A DNA stretch of 64,000 nt from Uloborus plumipes (Eukaryota; Arthropoda; Arachnida; Araneae; Uloboridae): the NCBI GenBank assembly GCA_038373865.1, contig JAXGGA010002071.1:1-64000 (forward strand), in the 5' to 3' direction. Below, one piece after another: positions 1 to 10,989 of the stretch (position 1 is its first letter; every line of letters starts with the position of its first letter). Below the pieces are notes generated by a model. It saw only the letters and a list, made by a program, of their open reading frames with translations, made no database searches and had not been told where the DNA came from. The translations under genes were made by a program, and so were the position numbers.

Positions 1-58
1 GGTTGCCATTGTCGGTAGTGGACCATCTGGGCTGGCAGCAGCGGCTCAGCTTAATAAA
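1..58 (+). CDS. Glutamate synthase exon a (partial at window start)
   Basis: Position 1 is the last base of a codon that began upstream; codons 2-58 read [19 protein letters not shown], the glycine-rich start of the FAD/NAD-binding fold. It ends at donor AAA|GTAAGT. Confidence 0.93.
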
Positions 59-3000
59 GTAAGTGTTTTTTTCTAACCTCTTAATCAACAGCTTCTAGTA
101 TGGTATAGATGAAAATCTGTAGGAGAAATTTTTCTGGGGCTATCTTGTAATTTTGTTTTACTTCACAAATTCCGAAATTCAAATTAAAAAAATACTATTG
201 AATAATTAGTCTTAAAATCTCAATGAGGATTCAAAATGGTCATTAATAAAGATACTGTATGATTTGACTATGCATTTCATTTTTTTCATTTTAAATGATG
301 CACAGATATTAGACAGTTGATTTCTGTTCACAAAATCAGAGAGAGTTGATTCTAATGCACTTTATTACTTTCTTACAAAGTGTTTACTGAGACTTGTGAG
401 TCATTTAAAATTCCTTTACAAAGCTTCGTCTTGCTAATAAATTAATGCTCAATTTAATGTTTTTGTATCTTGATAAATACTGCTTCTTTTAAAAATAGAT
501 TAAAGAATGGAAAAGCAAAATATGTTCATTCTGAAGTACTGATATTTCAAAGGGTGTAAATTCAATACAGCTAAGAATCTTTACCCATTATTTTGTTTAT
601 ATATTCTAAAAGGATTTGTCATTTATGATATCTTCTTTGATTGAATCATAAGATGTGAATTTGGTTTTGATTATATTACCATAAGAGGTGTAAAATTTAT
701 CGTTTGTGTGGAGCATAAAATGACAAACTATATTCATATCATAAAATAGCAACTCAAAATTAAAATTTGTTTTCCTATTTGTTCTTGTAACATTTTTTTT
801 AAATTTTACCTATAAAATAAAAAAAATTTTACTTCTTATTTTACTATCTCATTATTATCTCCTTAATCCTTGAAATTAGAGTAATAATATTTTCCAAAAT
901 ATCTATTTATAAGTTTTTGTAACTATGCACATTATTTTTAGGCTGGTCATACAGTGAATGTTTATGAACGCAATGACAGAGTTGGAGGGCTTCTGGAGTA
1001 TGGAATCCCTACTATGAAATTGAGCAAAGAGGTATTGACATATTCTTGTATTTTTACTTGCATGTTGAAGCTTTGGAACAAAACATTGCTTAGCATGGTT
1101 ATTTTTCACGACTTAAAGTTCGAGAGACTATGTTTTGAATAGCCCTTAAAGAAAAGATCTCCTTGTAATCAATGGTTCTAATGTACTATTTACAATATAA
1201 CATCTAACGCAATTCCTAAATTGCTAGCAGAAAAAATAAATTCCACCTGCATACAAATTGTTGAATACATTATGAAGTAGTGTTAAGTTATAGCATTATT
1301 GCTTAGTTGATTATGCTAGTAACTATAGCTGATGGGTAATTTTTACCAGTGAGGATAAGTTGTGAAACAGAGCATAAAGTAGGTTGTAAATGATAAGCCT
1401 GAGATTAAGTTTATTTCAGGGCATAAGGAGTGGAGCAATTCTCCCTTTCTTAGCTATAAGAAATGTGGTCTATTTATGTATGTGTATGTGTTTAGTAAAT
1501 ACCTTTTGGCAATTTCCCTCACAATTTTATTTTCTCAGTTTTTCTGAAATGACAGAGGAACATCAGACATTGAGAGAAAAGTAAAATTTGATATTCAAAT
1601 AAGCCTGATGTACTTTTTTTCTGTCTTATCAGAATTGCATGATCCTAGCTCACATAGTGTGTATTGTTCATCACAAAATGAAACAAAATACAGTATAAAA
1701 CTGAACTCAAATAAAAAAGCTCATTATCATCCCCGCCAAACCGTTTAAGAACTCTTTTTTGTTCATTCATAGAATTTCGTAAATAAGCTAATCAATTGCT
1801 TATATTATAAAAGGCAATTTTACAATTGAGCTCTTTCAATTGGATGTATTTGCGTGTTTTGCTTTGTGTAAACTGAACTTTATTTTTTGTGTGTTTCAGG
1901 TGGTAAAACGGCGTGTTGATTTATTGACTGAGGAAGGCATAACATTCCACACTAATGTAAATGTAGGAAAAGACATTTCTGCAAAAACTCTTCTTGAGGA
2001 GAATGATGCTGTGCTGCTAACTGTGGGAGCAACATGGCCCAGAGACCTTCAGATTCCAGGTATATTTACAAAATATTAAAATCCTTAATGAAAGAAAAGG
2101 TACTGCCTTGGGAAGATAAATGGCATTATCAACAGAAATGACTTTTTGAGATGTTTGAAGAAAAGCATTGTAATATCCCATACTAAAAATAGGAAAATGT
2201 AGGAATTGGACACATTGTAACCCTTTTGTTCATTAAATACATTTTTGGCAAGAAACTGTCTTAATATTATAAGTTTTCAAAAACTTACGTTTGACATCAA
2301 GAGAAAGAGTTTTAACCAATGCTTTTTTTCAGAATTAGCCATTCTGTTTTCCTAAGCAGGAAAACCTTACCTCAAAAAGTGAGCATTTGACTATGAGCAT
2401 CTTTCAAAGTAATTGTTTTGCCTCCCTTTAATAATTATACTTTCTTGATTTTAACTTGTCAATTACTTATTTGTTTTTAGCTAAATGATTGTGAGAAGAA
2501 AATGAAATGGTTTAAGAAAATATTTTTAAAAATCCCTCTTTCTTTATGAGGGCAGTAGTATCCATCAAAAATATGATGAATAAATTATGAAAAATTTCCA
2601 TGAACTGAGAAAAATTCATTCAGGATCTTTGTAAACATTGTTTTGGTTTAAAAGTAATTATATTTGTTGAAAGTAGCATTGTTAACTTACCAACGTTTCT
2701 TTTTCAAGGGCGTGAGTTGAATGGTATTCATTTTGCAATGACCTTTCTTGAAACTTGGCAGAAAAAGCAGCTTGGAAACAAAATTGACTATGGCAAAGTA
2801 AATGCCAAGGATAAGGATGTGGTTGTCATTGGAGGAGGAGATACTGGATGTGACTGCATTGCAACTTCTTTGAGACAGGTATGTAAATTCCAATGAGCTA
2901 TTTTCAAGTAACTACTAAGCAAGGACCCACTGGGGATTAATAAATGATTTAACTGCCTACCTCTTCCCTATGCATTTTGTTGTTTTTTCCCTACAAAATG

Positions 3001-6000
3001 TCATTCCATCCAAATATAAAATACTTATGTTTTAAAATATCTTTAGGAGCTAGTGTTAAAATTTTTGTGTGATCATTAATTGCTCATACAGTCAAATCCC
3101 ACTATAGCAAAAATTCTACTATAACATACTCCTAAGATCCCCAACTTATATTATCAGAAAGTTATAGTAATTTCTGTGTACAAAAATTTCGCTACAACAA
3201 AATAGTTTCTATAATCCCTCTAACTGAGTTAAAAGGGGCTATAGTTATATGAGTCAAATTATTACAATGACCTTTTTGACACTGAACTGTGATATATGAA
3301 CTATGTTTTTTACAAGAATATTTTGAGTTTGATTTTAAATATATATATATATATATGTATAACTTTTACTTTGTCTTTTTCAGGGAGCCAAGAGCATTGT
3401 GTCATTTGAAATCCTCCCTGAACCTCCTGAAAGCAGAGCGGAGAACAATCCATGGCCTCAGTGGCCAAAAATATTCCGTGTGGATTACGGCCACGCCGAG
3501 GTCAAGCATAAATTCGGGGACGATCCAAGAGCCTTTTCTGTTCTTAGCGAAGTAAGTCTTTACACTTCACTTCAGGGTTGCAATCTCAGGTCATTGCAAG
3601 CTTCTACCAAAGTGGCTATAACCTACTAAAATCTGCAAGAATAAGTTTTAGTGGGTAGATAGCCAGTCTGGGCTCATTGTGCTGTAAAAACGAATACTTT
3701 TTTCCTTACTATGAAGTAAAAGTTATTGTTTGCATCTGTTAATATTTCTTACACATAAATTCATTAAAAATAATGATTAACGAAAGTTAATACAGTGGAT
3801 GTTGGTTAACCAAACTAACTGCTTTAATGAATCAAATTGTTACTAAAAGAACAAAATCTAGCTTTGTTGAATTAGCCACTGTATTGAACCAGCCATTTTG
3901 TTGAATCAAAACTATTTAGAACAAACGTGCGTGATTCATACAAGCGACAGCCACTGAAGTAAATATAGTTTACGGAAGCTTTTGAAAATACATATAATTA
4001 TAATGTTCTCTTATTATTTCTTTTTTTCCCTTTAAAATATAATTTAATTTGTCAACACGCTTCTTTCTTGTAAAGCTGTTTTTTAGCATAAGTAAGTTTG
4101 CAAAACTCTTCTAATTTAAAAAAAACTCTTTCTTATTCATGTCTTCAAACATTCCTGTGGAATTTATTCATGTCTTCAAACATTCCTGATGAAATAAACA
4201 AAACAAAATGCCTCAATTTATGTTTCTTTGTTTAAATGCCCATTTTGTTTGAATTTATATCAGTAGAACATCTCAATGGAACAAAGCAGCATCATAGAAA
4301 TTGTTTGAAAAAAAAACTGGTTACATAATGTTCTTATTTTACGTAATGTTACATAACGTAACATTATGTAATGGTTTTGTTTCATAAGGCTGCTTTTAAC
4401 AGTAACTGAAGGGCAAAATAAATTATAGAGCAAATGTAACTTAAAAAAAATAAATTAAATAAATTGTGTAAAATTTCTGAAAGTACAATTTTAAAATATC
4501 TTTCAAGATAAGAGTGAAAAAAAAAAGGGGGGGGGGTATACAGGCACTGCAATTTTAAATCCAATGCTGGTGATTTAAATTGGGGGAAAAAAATCTGAAC
4601 TTCAACAGCATTATTTTTACATAAATAACAATTCTAGGTTTGATAAATTTTAAAAATGGTTTCTGAGGATAATATACGGAAAAGTCATCTTTCTGTGAAT
4701 GAAATGCTTTCTGATTTTTCAGAAATTCTTGGATGATGGTCATGGTAATGTTGCTGGCATCAGCACTGTGAAGGTAGAGTGGAAGAAAGATGCAAAAGGA
4801 AATTGGGTTATGGAAAAAGTTCCTGGAAGCGAAAAGGTTTACAAGGTACGAATCTCAAGGCTGAGCTTTATATTTCTTGTATCATAGCCTGAGTAAGATT
4901 AACAATCTATTTTACTGAAATATCATATACAGAGATTTTTCAATGCCTGTACAAGCATGTTTTATTCATTGAAAATGCGTCGCAAATATGTAGTCAAGTG
5001 TATGTTCATGCATTGTATTTGTAATAAAATTTAAGCATCACAAAAAAAGCTGAAAGCAAAGTAGTTAGACTTTATTAAGTATTTCACATAAATGTTTTTT
5101 AATGAATGTCAAAAAGAAAACTGCCCAGCTCTTCTTTACCTGCTATGTTCAATTTCATCTTTAGAAAATTATTATTATTATTTTAATGATGTTGATCACT
5201 TTAATGTGTGCCACTGTTTTCACATTTTCTCTCCTCCAATGTAAATTTAGTTCCCCTAAAATCCGGAGGAATATTTTCACACCTTTAAAAACACTATCAG
5301 TATCTTTGTATAAGAAATATTTGTTATGATTTGAATTCCAAATATTGTCCATCTATGCATCAACAAGAACTTTTGTTGATGTCTAATTAATATAAATTTG
5401 AATTAATGATCGAATAGAAGATAAACAGCTATTAAGAGCCTCTGGGTCTTAACTGTTGGTTGATTATTGATTTATTTGCTGATAAATAATTACAGTAGAT
5501 TATATTTTTGTGTTGTAATTTAATACAAAGAAGTCTAACCTCTTGAGGCAGTCTCACACGAAATCTTCATAGTTGTTACTAATTTTCCATGACACAACAA
5601 CAAACAAAGAAACAAATATAATAAAGAAAAATTGTTATTGAACAATTTTCTGTAAATGTGTAATTTGTAATTGTAACACAACTAAAATAACTGTAATTTC
5701 ATATAAATTTAATTTGTTTTATTGGCTTCAAAAATTTTTGAGTGGAGTTAAATGGTCCCCTCATTCATTTAAAAAAAGAACATCCAATAATTTCCCCACT
5801 TTTTCTGCAGTTGTAAATTTGAAAGTTATTTTTGAATTTATGGGTTAGCTCAATGCCTCTGCTGACTTATGCCTTTTCTATCCCTTTAGGCTGACTTAGT
5901 GATGCTTGCAATGGGTTTCTTGGGACCAGAAGATTATTTGTTACATGACATCGGAGTAGAGCAAGATCCCCGAAAGAATATCGCCACCCCGCAAGGAAAT

Positions 6001-7391
6001 TTCCGTACGTCCATGAAGAAAGTTTATGCTGCTGGTGGTGAGTTTTCATTTATAAACACTTCTTTTTACATAACTATGTACAGTAAATTCCTGGTCCAGT
6101 CAATTCTGCATATAACACTGAGAAATATCAATTTGACTGTCACAGATCTATGACTTATTGTTTACTAATTTATGGCCTATGTATCCAGAAAGGATCTTAG
6201 CTTTAGTGTATTTAGCTATATTTAGATTTTAAGCTATATAGGAGAATAAAATAGTAAATTAGGTGTTTGTGAATTAGTTGCTCAAAGCGACTAATTTACA
6301 AGTATAATGCACATGAAAAATTTATGTAGATAAGCAGCAGTTACATACATGGTATATATAATTTGAAATTTGTGGTCAATGAAGTCTGACCATCATGGAG
6401 GAGACCTGGGTTCAGGGCCTGATTACTGAATAGGCCAACTAGGCCGTGGCCTGGGGCCTCCACACAATTTAGGGGCCCCCAAATGGGTAAACTTGCTGTA
6501 ATCAATGTCTAAATTTGTTTTATCCTATGCCGAAATCGTTAAGCCTCAGTACAGGGGGCCCCAAAAAAGTATTTGGCCTTGGGCCCCATGATATCTTAAT
6601 CGGGCCCTGCCCGGGTTCGAATCAATTTGAGCATAGATGTGTTCCTTGTCTTTTCTTTGTCTAAATGTGTTGTTCTGTGAATGTTACCTATCCTATAAAC
6701 GGGTCCCTAGGGCATGTGTGTACTGAGAAAGTCAGACTTCACCCTGAATTACGTTAGAGTTTTAAAAGTGAAGCAACGCGCTCCTAACTGCCAGTCTAAC
6801 CAGCACAAGACAACAACATGTACATATCTTTTTGGGTGGTAAACATGAAGTTATGAGTTATGAACTTACTGTTTTTTTTTTTTTTTTGCTGTGACAATCA
6901 ATTAAAATTAAAGTTTTTACCAGCAATTAGAATAATGTTTTGGAAAATGAGCAATTCCAATTTTAAAAAGGTTTATTTCGGCCAACAGGAGAGCAGTAGG
7001 GCTTCTTATAATAAGTCCTCTAGTGGGAAAGGGGTCAGTCACATTCATAAAAACTGGACTAATAGAAAATAACTACAGTTTTGAAATCAGCAGGTCCATT
7101 TTACTCAAAAACAACTCAAAAATATAACAGCAGAAGTTTTGTAAAAATGTTCTCCTGTGTAAAAAGGAATTTACTGTACATGTTGGAGCAAGTAATGTAT
7201 TACTAGCAAAACGCACTGATTATGCTCTGTCTCCCCTAGATTGTCGACGGGGCCAGTCCCTCGTGGTCCATGCCATATCCGAGGGGAGGCAGGCGGCTCG
7301 CCGGATCGATGCGGATCTCATGAAAAGTTCCTCATTAGCCGGTCCGGGCGGCGTCATCCCTTACGTCACTCAGCTGTCGGTCCCCGCCTAA
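1..7391 (+). CDS. Glutamate synthase (NADH), C-terminal eight exons (partial gene)
   Basis: This is the 3' part of an NADH-type glutamate synthase gene. The enzyme makes two glutamates from glutamine and 2-oxoglutarate; the part seen here is the beta-subunit-like domain that passes electrons from NAD(P)H through FAD. Eight exons join in consistent phase: 1-58, 942-1031, 1900-2059, 2709-2878, 3384-3551, 4723-4845, 5890-6037 and 7240-7391. All visible introns are GT-AG. Landmarks are a first dinucleotide fold ([17 protein letters not shown]), [16 protein letters not shown], a second fold ([18 protein letters not shown]), [14 protein letters not shown] and the terminal [20 protein letters not shown] before a TAA at 7389-7391. 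The family usually has W where this copy has H in VVHAI (from memory). The glutaminase and FMN/Fe-S parts lie upstream of the window. Recognition is confident because every exon matches the expected order without gaps. Confidence 0.93.
942..1031 (+). CDS. Glutamate synthase exon b
   Basis: Ninety bases, 30 codons, acceptor TTTTTAG at 935-941 and donor GAG|GTATTG. It encodes [16 protein letters not shown] and [14 protein letters not shown], the conserved stretch after the first nucleotide-binding loop. Confidence 0.93.
1900..2059 (+). CDS. Glutamate synthase exon c
   Basis: Acceptor TGTGTTTCAG and donor CCAG|GTATAT. It encodes [14 protein letters not shown] through [13 protein letters not shown] and ends in phase 1, the split glycine codon being completed by the next exon. 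Confidence 0.93.
2709..2878 (+). CDS. Glutamate synthase exon d
   Basis: Acceptor CAAG at 2705-2708 and donor ACAG|GTATGT. It encodes [14 protein letters not shown] and the second Rossmann motif [13 protein letters not shown], which binds the nicotinamide cofactor in this family. Confidence 0.93.
3090..3255. repeat. Possible degenerate pogo/Tigger-type MITE in a GOGAT intron
   Basis: The text begins CAGTCAAATCCCACTATAG and is rich in imperfect inverted CTATAG/CTATAA motifs, ending near GGGGCTATAGTTATATGAG. This resembles eroded termini of pogo-type elements. No clean TIR pair or TA duplication can be shown. Confidence 0.3.
3384..3551 (+). CDS. Glutamate synthase exon e
   Basis: Acceptor TTTTTCAG and donor GAA|GTAAGT; 56 codons. 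It encodes [36 protein letters not shown] and [13 protein letters not shown], all typical of the domain. The start in the [12 protein letters not shown] reading frame is fixed by the acceptor, not by an ATG. Confidence 0.93.
4133..4188. repeat. Short tandem duplication (25-bp unit, 31-bp period)
   Basis: The 25-base unit from 4133 to 4157 recurs exactly at 4164-4188 within a GOGAT intron. It is a small local duplication with no sign of function. Confidence 0.8.
4723..4845 (+). CDS. Glutamate synthase exon f
   Basis: Acceptor ATTTTTCAG and donor AAG|GTACGA; 41 codons. It encodes [18 protein letters not shown] and [20 protein letters not shown], the variable strand pair before the conserved [10 protein letters not shown] segment. 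Confidence 0.92.
5890..6037 (+). CDS. Glutamate synthase exon g
   Basis: Acceptor TCCCTTTAG and donor GGTG|GTGAGT. It encodes [18 protein letters not shown] through [11 protein letters not shown] and ends in phase 1; the next exon supplies the rest of the split glycine/aspartate junction (AAGG-DCRRGQ). Confidence 0.93.
6372..6765 (+). repeat. tRNA-derived SINE-like sequence split by a hAT MITE
   Basis: An A-box-like TGGTCAATGAAG at 6373-6384 is followed, once the 6413-6609 insertion is removed, by a good Pol III B box GGTTCGAATC at 6614-6623. The unrelated body after that runs to about 6765. Box order and spacing fit a tRNA-derived SINE lying in the last GOGAT intron. The 3' limit is uncertain. 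Confidence 0.5.
6413..6609. mobile_element. hAT-like MITE, 197 bp, inside the SINE B box
   Basis: Termini are CAGGGCCTGATTA and AATCGGGCCCTG. It is flanked by 8-bp duplications CCTGGGTT (6405-6412) and CCCGGGTT (6610-6617), differing at one base. The interior has G/C-rich subterminal runs (GGGGCCTCC, GGGGGCCCC) like other hAT-type elements in the window. It is too short to encode a transposase. Confidence 0.72.
7240..7391 (+). CDS. Glutamate synthase terminal coding exon with stop
   Basis: Acceptor CTCCCCTAG. It encodes [20 protein letters not shown] and [16 protein letters not shown], finishing with YVTQLSVPA and TAA. It is visibly more GC-rich than the other exons and the surrounding introns. 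Confidence 0.93.
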
Positions 7392-10060
7392 TCACCGGAT
7401 CTGACTCCTCTGGACTCTTTGCTGTTGTTTATTAAGAGACGTACTTTGTTTAGCAGTAATGTATCGGGGTAAAAAAATGAGCCTAGATAAATTGGATACG
7501 TACCGGATCGCTGGCATTCCGTGTACATACTTTCTCGAAACGTTTGCTGTCCGGTTGTCTTTCGAACGTTACTTAGAACTTCCACATTTATCCTGTAATT
7601 TGTAGATGTCATATTACATGTAGTTATGGAGTGTGAGTGAGTTACGGGTTACGTATATATTATACATTCGAGTCACTTGTTTCGGGTATCCTGATCTCGC
7701 TTGGCTGGGGCGATTCACTTCACATCCATGTGAACTAGCTTCATTGGGTAACAGAAGGGACAATCTCTATTCACTCGCATGGTGTGAGAAAAAGGTTTTG
7801 ATAGGTAAAATAGTTTGCTGGTTGAAATTTCTTTGAAATGAACATAGATTACCATTTTTCTTACCGAATGAAACGAGGCTCTGATTCTTTCTGCACTCTT
7901 GCAGAGACACTCTGGGTAAGTAGAGATAACTGTTTTCGTTGCCAAATGAGTCGAGGCTCTGATTCAGGCATAGTGATCATTGTCTGAAATCCTTCACAAA
8001 CCTTCTGAGAGAACGGAGATAAGCTTTTGTTTCAAAAGAAACCGAAGTGCCAACTCACCTGGAGTGAAATGAATTAGGATTGAGCAAAGCAAGATTAAGG
8101 CCCCAGATCTCTCTCACATGATTGTCTTCGATCTTTCAAGTTAAAATCCTGCACATAAACACCAATCCTCTTCTCAATTAGAAACCTCCGTTTCGTCAAA
8201 TTAACTAGGAGTAAGCAAAAACACGATTTTGAATGATGTCTTCCATTAAAGGTGCTGACTGTTTTAAGATGTTGGTTCCATTGAAAAAAAATGCTTTTAC
8301 CTGCTTTTAACTGTATAATTGAATATTGTGATGCGCCTGAAATTCAGAAAGTCTAATTCCTGTGATTTTAGTTTAGATCATGTTGCAGGGTTCTCTACAT
8401 AACATTTATGTTTAGATTGGAAATGTTAGATCATCTGTAATTATTCATGATCATCCTATAGCCTCAGGTTAAAATTATCCCTGGATTCCTGAATTTACTC
8501 AGAATGAATTGAGCTTCTGTGTTTTAAGTGATTTTATTTTGTAGTAAATTTAATACATTAAATAAAAGCAGCTGTTTTAGAAGGGGAAAATGTGCAATTT
8601 AATTTTAATAGTTGAAGCATTTTGAAATAAATTTATGTTGACTTTCAGTGTTATCATATAAAAATTAAACTGTTGCATTGAGTATTGGTAATTAGTAGCT
8701 TATTGCGGTTATCGTAAAGAACAATTCAAATATTATTGCTATTATAGTTTGATATCATGTCAAATATTATGTGTCTTGAGTTAATTTGATGCTTATGAAG
8801 CCATATCAATGGAATTGACCAGAAACTCCTTAATATGGATATCATCAATTGTATATATTTTGTCTTTTTTTTTACATTATCTCATACTGTTAAAATTGAA
8901 AGACATTGGTAACAAAATTTGCATGACATATGTATGGCTAAGGATTGAATGTGTTGACATTTTCTGCTTTAAAAAAATAGAGTTCCTCAAAGGATCCAGG
9001 GTATGTTGTATGAAAATTTGTTTCAGAAATAACTGATTTGAAAACCACTCCAAAGCATGTACTCTTCTTGGAAAAGCATCTGCACTTAATGGATTGGTGA
9101 TTTTATGCAGATTGTCAGGTTCATCGGCAGATACCATGTTATCGGCTGTAATGGTTAAACCATTATTCCAGGGTTAGGTTCCATGTTTAATGCTATATTG
9201 GATGTATTGATTGTACCATCATAACTTTTCATGCCTTTAGCTGAAGCTAACTTCTAGGAGACTATGAACGCACTCTACTTCAATATTATAACATTGTCAC
9301 ATTATTAGAAGCTCAATAGCAATTCTTTTCTTAAACCAGGAAGTAATAAATAAAATGGTGTATTTTTAAGAATATTACATTGAGACAGAAGTTTGTTAGA
9401 TGAAGTTTAAGTTTTTATTCAGATTCAACTGAACCCAATTTGGTTGTAATCAAGATTAGTTAAAACTCTTGCTCGGGCAATGTATTCATATCATGTACTG
9501 TACAGCTGTATTGCCAAAAAAAGAAGTTGTGGAATAACCACCTGACTTAAAACGAGTAAAAAATATCCTCATGTAGTGGAACAGAAAATGGATTCTCAAT
9601 CAAATGAACTATAATCGAATTCATATTTATTACTTCCTTGGTTTAGGCGAGGAAAAAGTTACGAAATGCTACATTTTGCTTTTTCAAAACTAGTTAGAAG
9701 TCGCCAATCAAGTTGAGAGCCCTGTGATACACTTGAAGCAGCATTTTACTTTTGAGAAAAACAAAATATGGAAATTGTAAAAAGTATTTTTATTTAAAAT
9801 AAGGTTTGAAGTGTTAATATAGAGTACAATCATGCCGTTCATGTTATTGGATGTTTCTCAATGTCCACGATATAGTTGTGTATCAAGTGACAAGTTTGTT
9901 GTGCCTTGTTGAAAAGTAGCTTGTTCCAGTGACTGGCATTTGCCTGGTTATCGCAAACTGTAACTTGTCGTAATAGATATATTTTCGAAACTCTATTAAC
10001 CGGCTTGCATGCATGTCCTCGGCATTATTTATATAGATAATAAGTCTAAGAGCAAGCAAC
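7392..10060. other. GOGAT 3' UTR and downstream spacer
   Basis: No coding sequence is recognised here. Candidate polyadenylation hexamers AATAAA occur at 8561-8566 and 8626-8631, but I cannot tell which, if either, ends the GOGAT transcript. The remainder is AT-rich single-copy-looking DNA. Confidence 0.5.
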
Positions 10061-10073
10061 GTTTTTGAGTGAG

Positions 10074-10972
10074 AATTTAAAGACGTCTGTCTGCCTCTTC
10101 ATATATATCTTTCCCTATGCTCTTCAAAGCATCATGCCAGGTGTCTGGCCGCCAAGAGTGGTTGCGTTTTTTACTGCGCATCACATTTTTGCAGGTAAAA
10201 ATGATTTTTTAGCCATTTTCAACATTTTGAAGCCTAAACCTGTTGCAAATCATCATCATCAAAAGCACAACCGCCTTTTGCAGGCCAAGGCCGACTCGCT
10301 CACTTTCCTCCAGTTGACCCTATTAGTCGCAACGGCCCTCCATCGGTTGATTCCCATTAGTTTTAGGTCATTCTCGACATCGTCCAACCATCGAGTGGGT
10401 GGTCGTCCTCGACGTCTAACCCCTTCAATTTTTGAAAAAGTCACTTTTTTGGTAGGGACAGCATCAGCATGTCTATAAAGATGTCCTAGCCACCGAATAC
10501 GTGAGGCTTTAATTACTCTTACACCTGTTGTAAATATGTCACGTAATATATCAATAGAAAGCTCTATTTTTTGCCTTTGCAATGGTTTTTTATTCTACTA
10601 TAATTAGAAGAGAAGTTACAGCCATTTGCATGTAAAAACTTCTGGGGTTTTTTTCCACACTTTTTAAGTCTTTTAACAGATCTGTATTTTGTAAAATGTG
10701 CACTAAAAGTTGGCAGGATTACTTATTTTATTATATGCGGCTTTCACACGAAATTTTGTTAAAATCAGAAATGGTAAGGTCAAAAACTTTTTTTTTCTTT
10801 TTCATGATTTATTTGCCCCGGAGTTACCCAAAAATGACTTAAAAATCACTTTTTTCCTGTACAAGTATGATGAGCAGTAAAAAACGCAGCCACCCTTGGC
10901 CGCCAGACACCCCACATGCTGCTTAAAAGAGCATAAGGAAAGATATATTAAAGAACTAGGCGTCTTAAAATT
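10074..10972. mobile_element. Fold-back/MITE-like element enclosing a LINE fragment
   Basis: The left arm (about 10074-10225) and right arm (about 10835-10972) are imperfect inverted copies. Both carry AATTTaAAGACG, ATATATCTTTCC, TATGCTCTT, GTGTCTGGCCGCCA and GCGTTTTTTACTGC, or the reverse complement, in mirrored order. Between them lies a minus-strand LINE 3' end. No transposase is visible, so this is a non-autonomous element that carries a retroelement passenger. TSD boundaries are not clear. Confidence 0.7.
10245..10582 (-). pseudogene. LINE reverse transcriptase C-terminal fragment
   Basis: Read on the minus strand, 107 open codons include RIRWLGHLYRH, RRRGRPPTRWLDDVENDLK and NRWRAVATNRVNWRK. 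This is the usual C-terminal tail of non-LTR retrotransposon polyproteins (RW-GH, RGRP-TRW, W---A-DR--WR). Straight after the stop at 10259 comes a (TGA)n tail, as expected at a LINE 3' end and typical of RTE-like clades. It is heavily 5'-truncated and sits inside the fold-back element at 10074-10972. Confidence 0.8.
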
Positions 10973-10989
10973 GTTGCTTTTTCAACGTT

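Noticed and set aside
4319..4374. Small TTACGTAATGTTAC palindrome cluster in a GOGAT intron as a regulatory site
   Set aside because: AT-rich short palindromes are common here, and nothing links it to regulation.
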